DNA from: an uncultured Flavobacteriales bacterium
GTDB taxonomy: Bacteria > Bacteroidota > Bacteroidia > Flavobacteriales_D > Crocinitomicaceae
Reading direction: 5' to 3'
DNA length: 51,788 nt
NCBI GenBank assembly: GCA_913059205.1
Contig: CAJXRM010000010.1
Coordinates: 1-51,788 of the forward strand
The position numbers and the translations under genes are program-made. Shown piece by piece: positions 17,735 to 27,224 of this stretch. The notes under the pieces were generated by a model. That model worked only from the letters and a program-made list of their open reading frames with translations. It ran no database searches and was not told the origin of the DNA. The stretch's first letter is position 1; each line of letters begins with the position of its first letter.

Positions 17735-20409
17735 TAGGATTGATTTACAATTTCAACGTTTAACAATTTGCTCGACGGGTTTAATTCAAATTCAAGGGTC
17801 GGGTCCTTTTCTTTTCTGACATAATACGAACCGCAAAGCGGGAATTTATATTCGTAAGTACCTTCTTTCACATTTATAGTAACATAAAAGTTCGTCTCCT
17901 CATCAACTTTCATCCACATTCTAAGTTCAGCTTCTTTTTCTGATTTTACTCTTAGCTGAATGAAATCGCCTCCTTCTATTTTTCCTAACCGAGCTTTATT
18001 TTCAATCGTAGTCACTTTCCTTTTGAATTTGAATGCGGGTTCATTTTTATTGGATTTCCAGTACAACGGTAATAGTCCCAAATTCCAAACTTCAGATTGA
18101 ACAGGATGAAACGTAGTGTCTGAATCGCCTTTGTTCTTTTGCTTCCAAACATGAAACAATCCGTAATCGTTCGACGGAACGTAATTGTCTATCAAATAAG
18201 ACGCGATATAATAATAACGTACTTTGTTTGGAACATCATCAATATTATCACCAAAAGCATTGACCGTTTGATTGAATACGACCAGTGGAATAGAATGCTT
18301 TTTTAAATTTTCTACACATTCTTTTTGCAAATAATAATCAACTATATACTGAAGTGATTGACTGAAGTAAGCAGGAATTTTCTTCTCCGTATGATAATAC
18401 AACATTGGTGAATTCGAAAAATCGAAAAACGTTTCGTTACCTTTAAGGTTCTTTCTTAAAAACTGAACCACAGGCTTTGTATACAACTTGTAATCGTAAT
18501 TTTCTGGAGAACGATCTATTTTCTTTCCATTTATTTCAGGCAATTGATTAATTGAAAGCCCTTTTTTACGATCGAAAATTGAACGTGATTTTTCCACAGA
18601 ATGAATGGAAGTGAAAAAACCACCAATTAACAAAACTCCAAATAACACAACGGAAATTTTTTTTCGAAATAACTCATAAAAAAGTAGGCCTAAAATAATC
18701 CAACCAAAAGATGAAATATACGTTTCATTCATTTCCATAAAACTGTGGCGGACCAAACCTCGCTGGAAATTCAAAAAATAAAATCCAATAAAAAATAATA
18801 TTGGCCAGTAGAACCGTTCTTCTTTTAATGATTTGTATTGCGTCAAAAGAAACATGGTGCAACATCCAATTACAACTGGTAGAATAAAGTAATCGAAATA
18901 AAACAAATTAGAATGCTCACGTGTCAACTCACTTACGCCATGACCTTGAGATCCACCAAAATAATGAAGTGCTTCTTTTATTAAATCACTACAAAAGCTA
19001 TAATATCCGACAAACAAAAGTCCGTAGAATAAACTTAAAGTTATACCTATTTTCACAAGGCTTTTTCTCGCATTTGGCTCCAATACGAATAAAAGAATAA
19101 ATAAAAGTAAAGAGGTCCCTACTGTAGCTACTCCAAGATCCAATCGCCAAAAAACGGTTAAAGTAGATGTGATCCCAAACCACCACAAAAACCGATTCTG
19201 TTTAGTTGAAACATAACGGTGCAAACAAATAACTGGGATTAAGGCAAAAGCATAACTGTGCGGAAAGTAAAAGAATAAATAAGGTGTGAAAAGCATAAAA
19301 AGAAGTATGCCAAAATGTTCTTTAAAGTACTCTTTTAAAAAATAAAAGATTGTAAGCGTATAGCATACCCATGAAAACCCGTAATATGCTAAGGGCGCCA
19401 TTTCGTTTTGATAACCGTTGAAGAAAGTGTACAATTTCATCCAAATAAAATCACTGATCAAGTGAGAAGAAATATAGTCGATAAAATAAGTCGAATGATG
19501 CACTTCCGACATCATCAACGGATTCATATTATTGGCTAATTCAAACTGTGAATTGTCGTATAAATAAATTGGCGTGTACGCAACAAAAACAGCCGTTCCA
19601 AGAATAATTAGCGGAGCCTGCCATTTGAACATGATTTTTGAGACCTCTTTTTGGTTGATTTTTACGGCGAAAAGAATACAAATTAGAATTCCAAGCCATA
19701 AACTTCCAATTGTCCAATAACTGAGAGAATAAAATCCGTTTTGATTTAAAATCAATGTTGTTTCAACGGTTAGAAACAATAAAACAGGAAGCGCAGTTAA
19801 TACGACCACAATTCCATTAAAAACCGTTTGACTTTTTTTAATTGAGATCAGAAAAATCAACACTACCAGAACTGTAGCTGTGATAAATATATTCTCCGTA
19901 AGTAGAAATAAAGCTGCCACAACAATAAAAAGTGACTTTAAATTTTCATCGAATAGAAACGTGATTTTTCGTTTAGCAAAAAATTCAACTATTTCAATGC
20001 CAAAAAGTGCAACAATAGATAAATGAAACAATGAATCACTCACCACTTTTTGGTCAGAGAAATAATTAAAAACGCAAAGTATTATCTCTAAAGCAATTAA
20101 CGTCTGAAATTCCTTTTTTCGATTAAAATCACTGAAAAATTTAGACAGAGCACGACTAATCAAAAGATAAAAGAAGGCTGTATTTGCGCTTCCAATCAAT
20201 ACAAATTTATAAAATAGTGAAATCCGTGCGGAAACATCAACTCCTTTAGCTGTTGCTTCACCGATCATAAACGGACTTGAAAAAGTTAGCTCTGTAGAGA
20301 ATAAACCGGATAAACTGATAAGTAATATAAGAGTTAAATAAACCGAAACAAGAAAGTGCAGTGCATAATCTTGATGAAATAATCTGTCGGTTAATTTTAG
20401 TTGACTCAT
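17731..20409 (-). CDS. Large polytopic membrane protein of unknown function
   Basis: 892 aa. The first roughly 580 residues contain many hydrophobic segments (for example LHFLVSVYLTLILLISLSGL, LEIILCVFNYF, LFIVVAALFLLTENIFITATVLVVLIFLI, LVKIGITLSLFYGLLFVGYY). The last roughly 300 are soluble, probably periplasmic, with conserved-looking WNLGLLPLYWK and YEYKFPLCGSYYVRKEKDP. The topology resembles GT-C-type glycosyltransferases or O-antigen-modifying enzymes, but I see no decisive motif and do not assign a reaction. It sits between a LolC/E permease and a GT9 glycosyltransferase with 4-base overlaps on both sides, so an envelope glycan role is plausible. Confidence 0.8.
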   Translation of the reverse strand: MSQLKLTDRLFHQDYALHFLVSVYLTLILLISLSGLFSTELTFSSPFMIGEATAKGVDVSARISLFYKFVLIGSANTAFFYLLISRALSKFFSDFNRKKEFQTLIALEIILCVFNYFSDQKVVSDSLFHLSIVALFGIEIVEFFAKRKITFLFDENLKSLFIVVAALFLLTENIFITATVLVVLIFLISIKKSQTVFNGIVVVLTALPVLLFLTVETTLILNQNGFYSLSYWTIGSLWLGILICILFAVKINQKEVSKIMFKWQAPLIILGTAVFVAYTPIYLYDNSQFELANNMNPLMMSEVHHSTYFIDYISSHLISDFIWMKLYTFFNGYQNEMAPLAYYGFSWVCYTLTIFYFLKEYFKEHFGILLFMLFTPYLFFYFPHSYAFALIPVICLHRYVSTKQNRFLWWFGITSTLTVFWRLDLGVATVGTSLLLFILLFVLEPNARKSLVKIGITLSLFYGLLFVGYYSFCSDLIKEALHYFGGSQGHGVSELTREHSNLFYFDYFILPVVIGCCTMFLLTQYKSLKEERFYWPILFFIGFYFLNFQRGLVRHSFMEMNETYISSFGWIILGLLFYELFRKKISVVLFGVLLIGGFFTSIHSVEKSRSIFDRKKGLSINQLPEINGKKIDRSPENYDYKLYTKPVVQFLRKNLKGNETFFDFSNSPMLYYHTEKKIPAYFSQSLQYIVDYYLQKECVENLKKHSIPLVVFNQTVNAFGDNIDDVPNKVRYYYIASYLIDNYVPSNDYGLFHVWKQKNKGDSDTTFHPVQSEVWNLGLLPLYWKSNKNEPAFKFKRKVTTIENKARLGKIEGGDFIQLRVKSEKEAELRMWMKVDEETNFYVTINVKEGTYEYKFPLCGSYYVRKEKDPTLEFELNPSSKLLNVEIVNQSY

Positions 20410-21620
20410 TTTTTCAAATTATTATGAATCAAAAACTTGACAGGTAAAAAGGAGAAAATGACACTTAATGTTACTACAAGAGTAAGGATAAGAGTTCCAT
20501 CCCAAAAAGATAATTTCATTGGAAAAGCTTCTCCACCGGAGTTTGGCATTGTAATGAATTCAAAATTAATTTGGGCCAGACATACTAAATATCCGAAAAT
20601 CGCTCCTATTAAAATTCCCTTTCCAGCAATTAGTAAGCCCTCAAAAAAGAAAATTTTGAAAATGAAGCTTCGGCTCGCGCCATAACTCGTCATTGTTTTT
20701 ATGTTTTCCAACTTTTCAACGAACAACATTGTGAGAGAGGCAACTAAATTAAACGCTGCCAGAATAAAAATGAACAACAATATAATTAAAACAATGAGTT
20801 TCTCAGATTTGCTGGTTTTATAAATGAGCTCGTTTTTCTCGTAATTGGTTTTGACAACAAAGTCCTTACCAACCATCTTTTGAATTTTCGATTTTATATC
20901 CTCCCGATTCATTTTTCTGTCGCACTCAACATAGAAGGCGGATATTTGATTCGTATAATTCATCAACGAACGGCTAATTCCAATTGGAACGATAATTTGC
21001 TGAGCATTTACTTCGCGGTTATAATTAATTCGCCCTGCAATTTTAATCAGTTGTGTAGAAAACGGATTCTTACCAAAACGAATTTTCACATCCCTTTTCG
21101 GGACATAACATGTCAACGTTTCAAACCCAAGGTTTTGAGGAATAAATCCACCTAATTTATCTAGTAATGTTGCTCCAATTAATCCAAAATCTTCTCCCTC
21201 CAGCTTTAGAAACATTCCACCATCGACCATGTGGTCTTTCATGTTCGTCATTTGCAGAAATGAAGAATCAACCCCAATTAGATTGGCGTTTACCCATTTT
21301 TTTTCATGCTTCAATATTACTACTTCTTCAACGGCTCTTGAATAACGGATTACGCCTGGAATTTCTAAAAAATCCTTATCTCTTATTTGATTTTCATTGA
21401 ACGTTTTGCCTTCCTTTGGACGGACGGTTATTTCACTATCGAATTCGGAGTATAAGCGATCAATCATCATTTCAATTCCATTGAATGCGGATAGCAAAAT
21501 GATAAGAGCTGCAGTAATTGCAGCAATTCCAATCACCGAAATTCGTGTTATTAAATTAATAACATTCTTCTTTCGTTTTGTAGAGAGGTATCGTTTCGCT
21601 ATAAAAAATGGAACGTTGAT
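20406..21620 (-). CDS. LolC/LolE-type lipoprotein-releasing ABC permease (FtsX fold), start codon unclear
   Basis: The inner-membrane permease of the lipoprotein-release system: TM1 (VIGIAAITAALIILLSAFNG), a large periplasmic domain, then three C-terminal helices (LIVLIILLFIFILAAFNLVASLTMLFVEKLENIKTMTSYGA...) forming the FtsX domain. The first canonical start is GTG at 21536 (376 aa), but it lies inside TM1. The open frame continues upstream without interruption to the rbfA stop and encodes the family-typical FFIAKRYLSTKRKKNVINL. The best-placed initiation is ATC at 21620 (or ATT at 21623), giving 404 aa. Either a rare non-ATG start or a base error is implied. It overlaps the following membrane-protein gene by 4 bases. 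Confidence 0.88.
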   Translation of the reverse strand: MNVPFFIAKRYLSTKRKKNVINLITRISVIGIAAITAALIILLSAFNGIEMMIDRLYSEFDSEITVRPKEGKTFNENQIRDKDFLEIPGVIRYSRAVEEVVILKHEKKWVNANLIGVDSSFLQMTNMKDHMVDGGMFLKLEGEDFGLIGATLLDKLGGFIPQNLGFETLTCYVPKRDVKIRFGKNPFSTQLIKIAGRINYNREVNAQQIIVPIGISRSLMNYTNQISAFYVECDRKMNREDIKSKIQKMVGKDFVVKTNYEKNELIYKTSKSEKLIVLIILLFIFILAAFNLVASLTMLFVEKLENIKTMTSYGASRSFIFKIFFFEGLLIAGKGILIGAIFGYLVCLAQINFEFITMPNSGGEAFPMKLSFWDGTLILTLVVTLSVIFSFLPVKFLIHNNLKK

Positions 21621-21626
21621 AATTGG

Positions 21627-21962
21627 TTATTTTTTTAATAGTTGATCTATTTCTTCAGCATAATCAATTGAATCATCAATAAAGAATGTCAACGAAGGAA
21701 TATGTTTCATGTTTTTAAGTCTTCTCCCAACATCACCTCTTATTTTGGCCGAATTGATTTTTACATTTTCAAGAACCTCTTCCTTTGGTGGGCCAGCGAA
21801 AATACTTAAGTAACACTTTACACTGGACAAGTCCGGAGATACGCGTACAACATTTACACTCACCATTGCACCAAGGCAAATATCACGTGCATTGCGCTGA
21901 AAAAAGACAGATAATTCCTCTTTAATCACACCTTCAATTCTATTTTGTCTTATTGAACTCAT
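21627..21962 (-). CDS. rbfA: 30S ribosome-binding factor A
   Basis: 111 aa from the ATG at 21962 (MSSIRQNRIEGVIKEELSVFFQ). The longer frame from 22064 would read through the divergent promoter region and has no family resemblance. The KH-like fold is visible (VSVNVVRVSPDLSSVKCYLSIF, then LKNMKHIPSLTFFIDDSIDYAEEIDQLL). RbfA acts in late 16S processing and cold adaptation of the small ribosomal subunit. A TATTTTTG element ends 4 bases before the ATG, suggesting a leaderless transcript. Its stop codon is immediately followed, in the same reading frame, by the LolC/E permease. Confidence 0.93.
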   Translation of the reverse strand: MSSIRQNRIEGVIKEELSVFFQRNARDICLGAMVSVNVVRVSPDLSSVKCYLSIFAGPPKEEVLENVKINSAKIRGDVGRRLKNMKHIPSLTFFIDDSIDYAEEIDQLLKK

Positions 21963-21966
21963 AGTG

Positions 21967-21974
21967 CAAAAATA
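21967..21974 (-). promoter_or_regulatory. -7 promoter element (TATTTTTG) for rbfA, possible leaderless start
   Basis: Exact TAnnTTTG match ending 4 bases before the rbfA ATG on the minus strand. It is divergent from the msbA-like promoter at 22017-22024. Confidence 0.45.
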
Positions 21975-22016
21975 AGAATTGTTTGCGCGCTTTTCGCTGA
22001 CTAGGAAAACAAAACA

Positions 22017-22024
22017 TATCTTTG
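22017..22024 (+). promoter_or_regulatory. -7 promoter element (TATCTTTG) for the ABC exporter
   Basis: Exact TAnnTTTG match ending 8 bases before the ATG at 22033. This position argues against the longer upstream reading frame and implies a leader of only a few bases. Confidence 0.5.
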
Positions 22025-22032
22025 TAATCGAA

Positions 22033-23877
22033 ATGAAAGGAATTTTAGAAATATATAGGTACACTTTTAAGTATAAAGGAACAGCATTTCTTGTTATACT
22101 ATTTAATTTACTTTACATCATATTCAACTTATTGTCTATGGCTCTTTTCGTGCCATTTCTTCAGATTATCTTTTTCCCAGAAAAACAAGAGCAGGTTATT
22201 ATTAAGCCAATTTACAATGGCGATTTTTTTGGTTTTTTTGAGTATTGTGGTGCTTACTACAACTACTTAATGCAATCTATGACAGCATCTGACCCGAAAG
22301 AAGCGTTGATATTTGTTTGTATCACAGTAGCCATCGCATTTTTTCTTAAGAACATCTTTCGATACGGAGCTGTTTGGTTTCAATCGCAATTGCGCATGTC
22401 TGTTGTGAGAGATGTGAGAGATGCTCTATTTAGTAAAGCCATGCGCTTGCCACTTTCATATTATACAGATGAGCGAAAAGGAGATATTATTTCCCGTATG
22501 CAAAGTGATGTCGGTGAAATTGAAAACGCCGTTATAGCTGTGCTTGAACTCTTCTTCCGCGAACCTTTTGCAATTGTACTTTATTTAAGCGCATTGATTT
22601 ACTGGAGTCCAAGTCTTACGCTAGTTTCATTGGTTTTGTTACCTATTACAGCTTTGATAATTTCTATTATTGGAAAAAGTTTAAAACGAACAGCAAAACA
22701 AGGTCAAGAACAAATGGGGTTTCTCTATTCTATGATGGATGAAACTTTAGGAGGGATTCGAATAATAAAAGCTTTCAATGCGACTAAAATAATCACTGGC
22801 AATTTTGCAAAAGAAAACTTAAAGCATCAAAAGTTAATTACAAAAACTTTCCGAAAGAAAGACCTTTCGTCCCCTTTAAATGAAACATTGGGAGCGTGGA
22901 TTTTGATGGTTATCGTTTGGTACGGTGGTTCCATTATTCTTGGAGGAAATGAATCTACTCGCCTTACTGCAACAAGTTTTATAGCCTTTATTGTGATTTT
23001 CTCTCAGTTGTTAGTGCCAATACAAGGTATTTCAAATTCAATTTCCAACCTGCATAAATCTAGCGCCTCACAGGATAGAATCAATCACATTTTAAACGCG
23101 GATGAAAAAATAAACGAACCTGAAAAACCCATCGTTTTGGGCGAATTAAAAAAAGGCATTAAATACGAAAATGTATCTTTTAAATACGATAACACGTACG
23201 TTTTAAAAAACATTTCTTTTGAAGTTCCAATTGGAAAAACAATTGCGTTGGTCGGAGAATCAGGGAGTGGAAAGTCAACATTAGCCGATTTGTTGCCTCG
23301 TTTCTACGATATCAATGAAGGCAATATCACTTTTGACGATGTACATATTAAGGATGCGTCCATTTTTGAATTGCGTCAACAAGTAGGAATTGTTTCTCAA
23401 GAATCTATACTTTTCAATGCTACAGTTAAGGAAAATATCGCATTTGGTAAGCCTGACGCGACTGATGAAGAAATAATTCATGCGGCAAAAATTGCCAATG
23501 CACATCAGTTCATTATTGAATTAGAAAATGGTTATGAAACTGGAATCGGCGAGCGAGGAAATAAATTGTCTGGTGGACAAAAACAACGATTAAGCATTGC
23601 GAGGGCGATATTGAAAAACCCACAAATTTTAATCTTAGACGAAGCAACATCAGCCTTAGATACTGAATCAGAAAAATTGGTTCAGGAAGCGTTAGATAAT
23701 TTGATGAAGGACAGAACAAGCTTAGTTATCGCACACAGATTAAGCACAATTAAAAAGGCAGATTTAATCATCGTCCTATCCAAAGGTGAAATAAAAGAAA
23801 AAGGAACACACGAAGAGTTGATGCAATTAAAGGGCACGTATTACAACCTTTCCTCTTTACAAGGTATTAACGCTTAA
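22033..23877 (+). CDS. MsbA-like ABC exporter (fused TMD-NBD)
   Basis: 614 aa from the ATG at 22033. The N-terminal half has six membrane helices of the type I exporter fold, including the coupling region MRLPLSYYTDERKGDIISRMQSD. The C-terminal ABC domain has Walker A GESGSGKST (about 408-416), signature LSGGQKQR (512-519), Walker B ILILDEATSALD and the H-loop IAHRLSTI. Relatives flip lipid A-core or other lipids across the inner membrane; the lipid substrate here is inferred. It is convergent with the M23 peptidase gene, and the two coding regions overlap by 11 bases. Confidence 0.9.
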   Translation: MKGILEIYRYTFKYKGTAFLVILFNLLYIIFNLLSMALFVPFLQIIFFPEKQEQVIIKPIYNGDFFGFFEYCGAYYNYLMQSMTASDPKEALIFVCITVAIAFFLKNIFRYGAVWFQSQLRMSVVRDVRDALFSKAMRLPLSYYTDERKGDIISRMQSDVGEIENAVIAVLELFFREPFAIVLYLSALIYWSPSLTLVSLVLLPITALIISIIGKSLKRTAKQGQEQMGFLYSMMDETLGGIRIIKAFNATKIITGNFAKENLKHQKLITKTFRKKDLSSPLNETLGAWILMVIVWYGGSIILGGNESTRLTATSFIAFIVIFSQLLVPIQGISNSISNLHKSSASQDRINHILNADEKINEPEKPIVLGELKKGIKYENVSFKYDNTYVLKNISFEVPIGKTIALVGESGSGKSTLADLLPRFYDINEGNITFDDVHIKDASIFELRQQVGIVSQESILFNATVKENIAFGKPDATDEEIIHAAKIANAHQFIIELENGYETGIGERGNKLSGGQKQRLSIARAILKNPQILILDEATSALDTESEKLVQEALDNLMKDRTSLVIAHRLSTIKKADLIIVLSKGEIKEKGTHEELMQLKGTYYNLSSLQGINA

Positions 23878-24709
23878 AATTCATGTATTTTAAAGGGTCA
23901 ATTGGCTGTTGATCAAGCCACAATTCAAAGTGCAAATGTGGCCCATCTGAGCTTTCTCCTGTATCGCCCACTATTGCAATTGGATCTCCTAATTGAATTT
24001 TCGTCCCAATCTTTTTCAATACACGTTTATTGTGCTTATAAACAGAAAGGAACTTATTCCCATGATCAATTACTATTAAATAGCCATCTTTTCTGGTGAA
24101 ACCCGCATAAATCACTGTGCCGGAATGGCACGCCTTTACAACTTTATCTTTTTCAGTTACCACATCAATGCCAAGATGAGTTTTACGATCAAACTCTTGG
24201 CTAATTACTCCATCTACAGGGTTCGCGAAATAAGTGATTTTCGAGTTTGTTTGTGATTCATTTTTAGTTAATAGATCATTCTTCACTTTCTTAGACATCG
24301 ATAATTCCTGCTGGGTTTCTTTTGTTTGGATTTGTGACAAATCAACTTCCTTCAGGATTTCTGGAATTGAGTCAAAAGAAGAATCGATGGGAATTTCGCC
24401 AGATACAATTTTTCGAATCACAAAAATATAATCCTCTTGAATTTGAATTTGATGAGTAAGAGAATCAATTTTTAATGTTTGTGCCTCCAACTTTTCCCTT
24501 TCTATTGACTTTGTTTCATTAGAAAAAAGACTTACTCCAAGAAAATATGCTAAGATAAAACTGAAAGCGAGAAAAAATAATATCAAAAGACTAAGCACTC
24601 GGATTCCGTTGCTGTTAAAACTCCAAATCTCTCTGAAATTCTCCGGATTCGAAACAGAAAACTTTAAGTTTCTGCGCAATCCGCTATATATTTTCCGCAA
24701 AAACTTCAC
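23867..24709 (-). CDS. M23 (LytM-type) peptidoglycan metallopeptidase, membrane anchored
   Basis: 280 aa with a GTG start. A cytoplasmic basic stretch is followed by one membrane helix (about 37-60), a coiled-coil linker (about 65-145) and a C-terminal LytM domain. Zinc and catalytic residues are complete: H178 and D182 in HLGID, H226 in YKHN, and HLH at 258-260. It should cut peptide cross-links in the periplasm, or act as an activator of amidases if inactive, but the intact motif favours activity. Its end overlaps the ABC exporter tail to tail. Confidence 0.92.
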   Translation of the reverse strand: MKFLRKIYSGLRRNLKFSVSNPENFREIWSFNSNGIRVLSLLILFFLAFSFILAYFLGVSLFSNETKSIEREKLEAQTLKIDSLTHQIQIQEDYIFVIRKIVSGEIPIDSSFDSIPEILKEVDLSQIQTKETQQELSMSKKVKNDLLTKNESQTNSKITYFANPVDGVISQEFDRKTHLGIDVVTEKDKVVKACHSGTVIYAGFTRKDGYLIVIDHGNKFLSVYKHNKRVLKKIGTKIQLGDPIAIVGDTGESSDGPHLHFELWLDQQPIDPLKYMNFKR

Positions 24710-24741
24710 TTCGCAAATCTGAATATTAAATTTTGTTTGAG

Positions 24742-24749
24742 CAAATATA
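24742..24749 (-). promoter_or_regulatory. -7 promoter element (TATATTTG) for the M23 peptidase
   Basis: Exact TAnnTTTG match followed by C on the minus strand, about 32 bases upstream of the GTG start. Confidence 0.45.
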
Positions 24750-24851
24750 TTTGTTAAAGTAACGTTAAATATGTATAAAATGCCTCAACATTAGATAAAT
24801 AAGAGAAACTAAAGCAAACGTTTTTCATATTTTTACGTCTAACTTATTGAA

Positions 24852-27224
24852 TTGAAAAAATTAACGCTCATATCTCTAATCTTTGCACCACTAGTTTCTT
24901 TTGGACAACTTATAACTACGCCCAGTACAGCGGCGAACTTAGTTCAAAATGTTTTACTTGGAACTGGTGTAACGGTTTCCAATATTTCGTATTCTGGTTC
25001 TGGGGCAGCAATTGGCAGTTTCACAGCGAATAATACAAATCTTGGATTGGCTTCGGGCGTGGTAATTACAACTGGAACAATTAACGGAGCTGATGGTCCC
25101 CAAGGTCCAAATAACTCAGAAGGCGCTGGAATGGATAATGGTGCAGGTCCTTATAGTCCACTGACTGCAATCGCAGGAGCACCAACGTTCAATGCCGCAA
25201 TTGTTTCTTTTGATTTTGTACCGATGTCCGATTCTGTTGAGTTTAGATATGTTTTTGGTTCTGAGGAATATTTGGAATATGTAAATCATTCTCAGGGATA
25301 CAATGATGCTTTCGCGTTTTTTATTGCAGGTCCAGGAATTCCAGGTGGGCAGCAAAACATAGCAAAACTTCCAAATGGTCAACCAGTAGCTATTTACAAT
25401 GTTCACTCCAGTGGAACCAATGTTGAAGGAACCAGTTTTGGCCCTTTAAACAGTCAGTATTACGTCAACAACAACGGAGGTTCGACAATCCAGTACGATG
25501 GCTTTACAACAGTTTTAACTGCTAAATCAAAAGTTCAATGTGGTGAAACGTATCGTTTAATAATTTCAATTGCTGATGCAGGAGATCCTGTATGGGATTC
25601 TGGTATTTTTCTTGAAGCGAATAGTTTGACTTCTAAAACACCACTTGAAATTGATCATTCATTATCTCAAGAGCTTTTTGGAAATCCTGATATCGCTGCT
25701 GAAGGATGTGTAGAAACGATTGTTACTTTGACTAGAGGACAACAAGACTCAAACTTACCATTGACATTACCTATTGTTGTTTCAGGTACAGCCACGGAAG
25801 GAGTAGACTACACCAATATTCCACCATCCATCACTTTTCCTGCAGGTGTAACTCAAGTTCAATTTTCTTATACCGCTTTTGAAGATGGGCTAGCGGAAGG
25901 ATTAGAAACAATTATTCTTACTCTGCCTTATACAGACCCATGCGGAAATCCAGCAGAGTTTGTCCTGAATTTGGGAATAGATGATATTAACCCTGTTTTA
26001 GTTGATATCACAGGTGAAGAAATTACATGTCCAGGTGAAGAAATTGAAATTTTTGCTAATGCTTCCGGCGGTTCTCCTCCATATACTTATTTATGGAGCA
26101 CAGGTGAAACAACACCATCAATATTTGTTTCACCAAATGCAACACAGAATTATTCTGTTGATGTAACGGACGCCTGTTTGGGAGCAACAATTACTGCAAA
26201 TTACCAAGTTGTTGTACCAGTATACCCACCATTGGAATTGAACCAAACACCAGACTTGGAAGATATTTGCCCTTATGTTCCATTTTTACTGGAATCGAAT
26301 GCATCTGGAGGATTGGCTCCGTATACATATCAATGGTCTACTGCTGGCTCACCTAATTTATCTACAAATAGTGAGTACACCGCAATTCCATCTACTACTA
26401 CAACATATACTATTACGGTATCGGATGTATGTGGACAAGAAACATCGGCTGATATTGTTTATACAATATTAAGTCCTCCACTAGTGTTGGAAATGAGTCC
26501 TACTGTGGAGATTTGCCCTGGAGATTCAACCGAAATTTCAGTTCAACCAACTGGTGGTTATGGGCAATATTTTTACGAATGGTTCCATAGTGGCGAAACA
26601 ACTCAAAGTGTTTGGGTTACTCCATCTTCAACAACAACATATATTGTTAGTGTTTCAGATGAATGTCAAACCTTCACAGTAGAAGATGGTGTAGAAATTA
26701 TTGTTAAAGCCCCAATCGCTGATTTCACAATATCAAGTGGACTAGTTTTTAATGATGTTCCAATTCGATTCCAAAATTTATCACAGGATGCAATATCATA
26801 TGAATGGGAGTTCGGAGATGGTCAGTTTTCAACCGAAGTACATCCAAATAACACATATGACGAATATGGATCTTATTTGGTTACACTAATCGCAACGGAT
26901 TGGAAAGGATGTAAAGACACCATTCAAAAGCCAGTTTACATCGAGGAAGAGTGGTACATATATGTTCCAAATACTTTCACACCAGATGAAGATGAATTTA
27001 ATGGAACTTTTAAAGTTAGCGTTATTGGAATTCGCCAATTGAATGTCAAAATTTTCAATCGTTGGGGCGAACTGATTTTTGAAGGTGATGATCCTCGTTT
27101 TGTATGGGATGGTACGTATAACGGTGCAGTGATTCCAGATGGAACCTATACCTATAAAATTGATTTCACTACAAACTCTGGTAGGGAAAAGCAATTAATA
27201 GGACATGTGAATTCACTCAGGTAA
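24852..27224 (+). CDS. T9SS type B cargo: choice-of-anchor L / PKD protein with CHU_C-type C-terminus
   Basis: 790 aa with a TTG start followed by a signal peptide (MKKLTLISLIFAPLVSFGQ). Residues about 25-210 look like a choice-of-anchor L domain (LGLASGVVITTGTINGADG...YNDAFAFFIAGPGIPGG). A Calx-beta-like segment follows (about 265-355), then three Ig/PKD-like modules with SGG-PPYTYLWSTGETT and a PKD domain (YEWEFGDGQFS). The last 90 residues are the gliding-motility-associated type B sorting domain (VPNTFTPDEDEFNGTF...IFNRWGELIFEG...WDGTYNG). It is exported through the T9SS to the cell surface, probably as an adhesin. It overlaps the next minus-strand gene by 12 bases. Confidence 0.92.
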   Translation: MKKLTLISLIFAPLVSFGQLITTPSTAANLVQNVLLGTGVTVSNISYSGSGAAIGSFTANNTNLGLASGVVITTGTINGADGPQGPNNSEGAGMDNGAGPYSPLTAIAGAPTFNAAIVSFDFVPMSDSVEFRYVFGSEEYLEYVNHSQGYNDAFAFFIAGPGIPGGQQNIAKLPNGQPVAIYNVHSSGTNVEGTSFGPLNSQYYVNNNGGSTIQYDGFTTVLTAKSKVQCGETYRLIISIADAGDPVWDSGIFLEANSLTSKTPLEIDHSLSQELFGNPDIAAEGCVETIVTLTRGQQDSNLPLTLPIVVSGTATEGVDYTNIPPSITFPAGVTQVQFSYTAFEDGLAEGLETIILTLPYTDPCGNPAEFVLNLGIDDINPVLVDITGEEITCPGEEIEIFANASGGSPPYTYLWSTGETTPSIFVSPNATQNYSVDVTDACLGATITANYQVVVPVYPPLELNQTPDLEDICPYVPFLLESNASGGLAPYTYQWSTAGSPNLSTNSEYTAIPSTTTTYTITVSDVCGQETSADIVYTILSPPLVLEMSPTVEICPGDSTEISVQPTGGYGQYFYEWFHSGETTQSVWVTPSSTTTYIVSVSDECQTFTVEDGVEIIVKAPIADFTISSGLVFNDVPIRFQNLSQDAISYEWEFGDGQFSTEVHPNNTYDEYGSYLVTLIATDWKGCKDTIQKPVYIEEEWYIYVPNTFTPDEDEFNGTFKVSVIGIRQLNVKIFNRWGELIFEGDDPRFVWDGTYNGAVIPDGTYTYKIDFTTNSGREKQLIGHVNSLR

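Noticed and set aside
21979..22032. 18-residue N-terminal extension of the ABC exporter
   Set aside because: It covers the -7 promoter element at 22017-22024; the start at 22033 fits the family.
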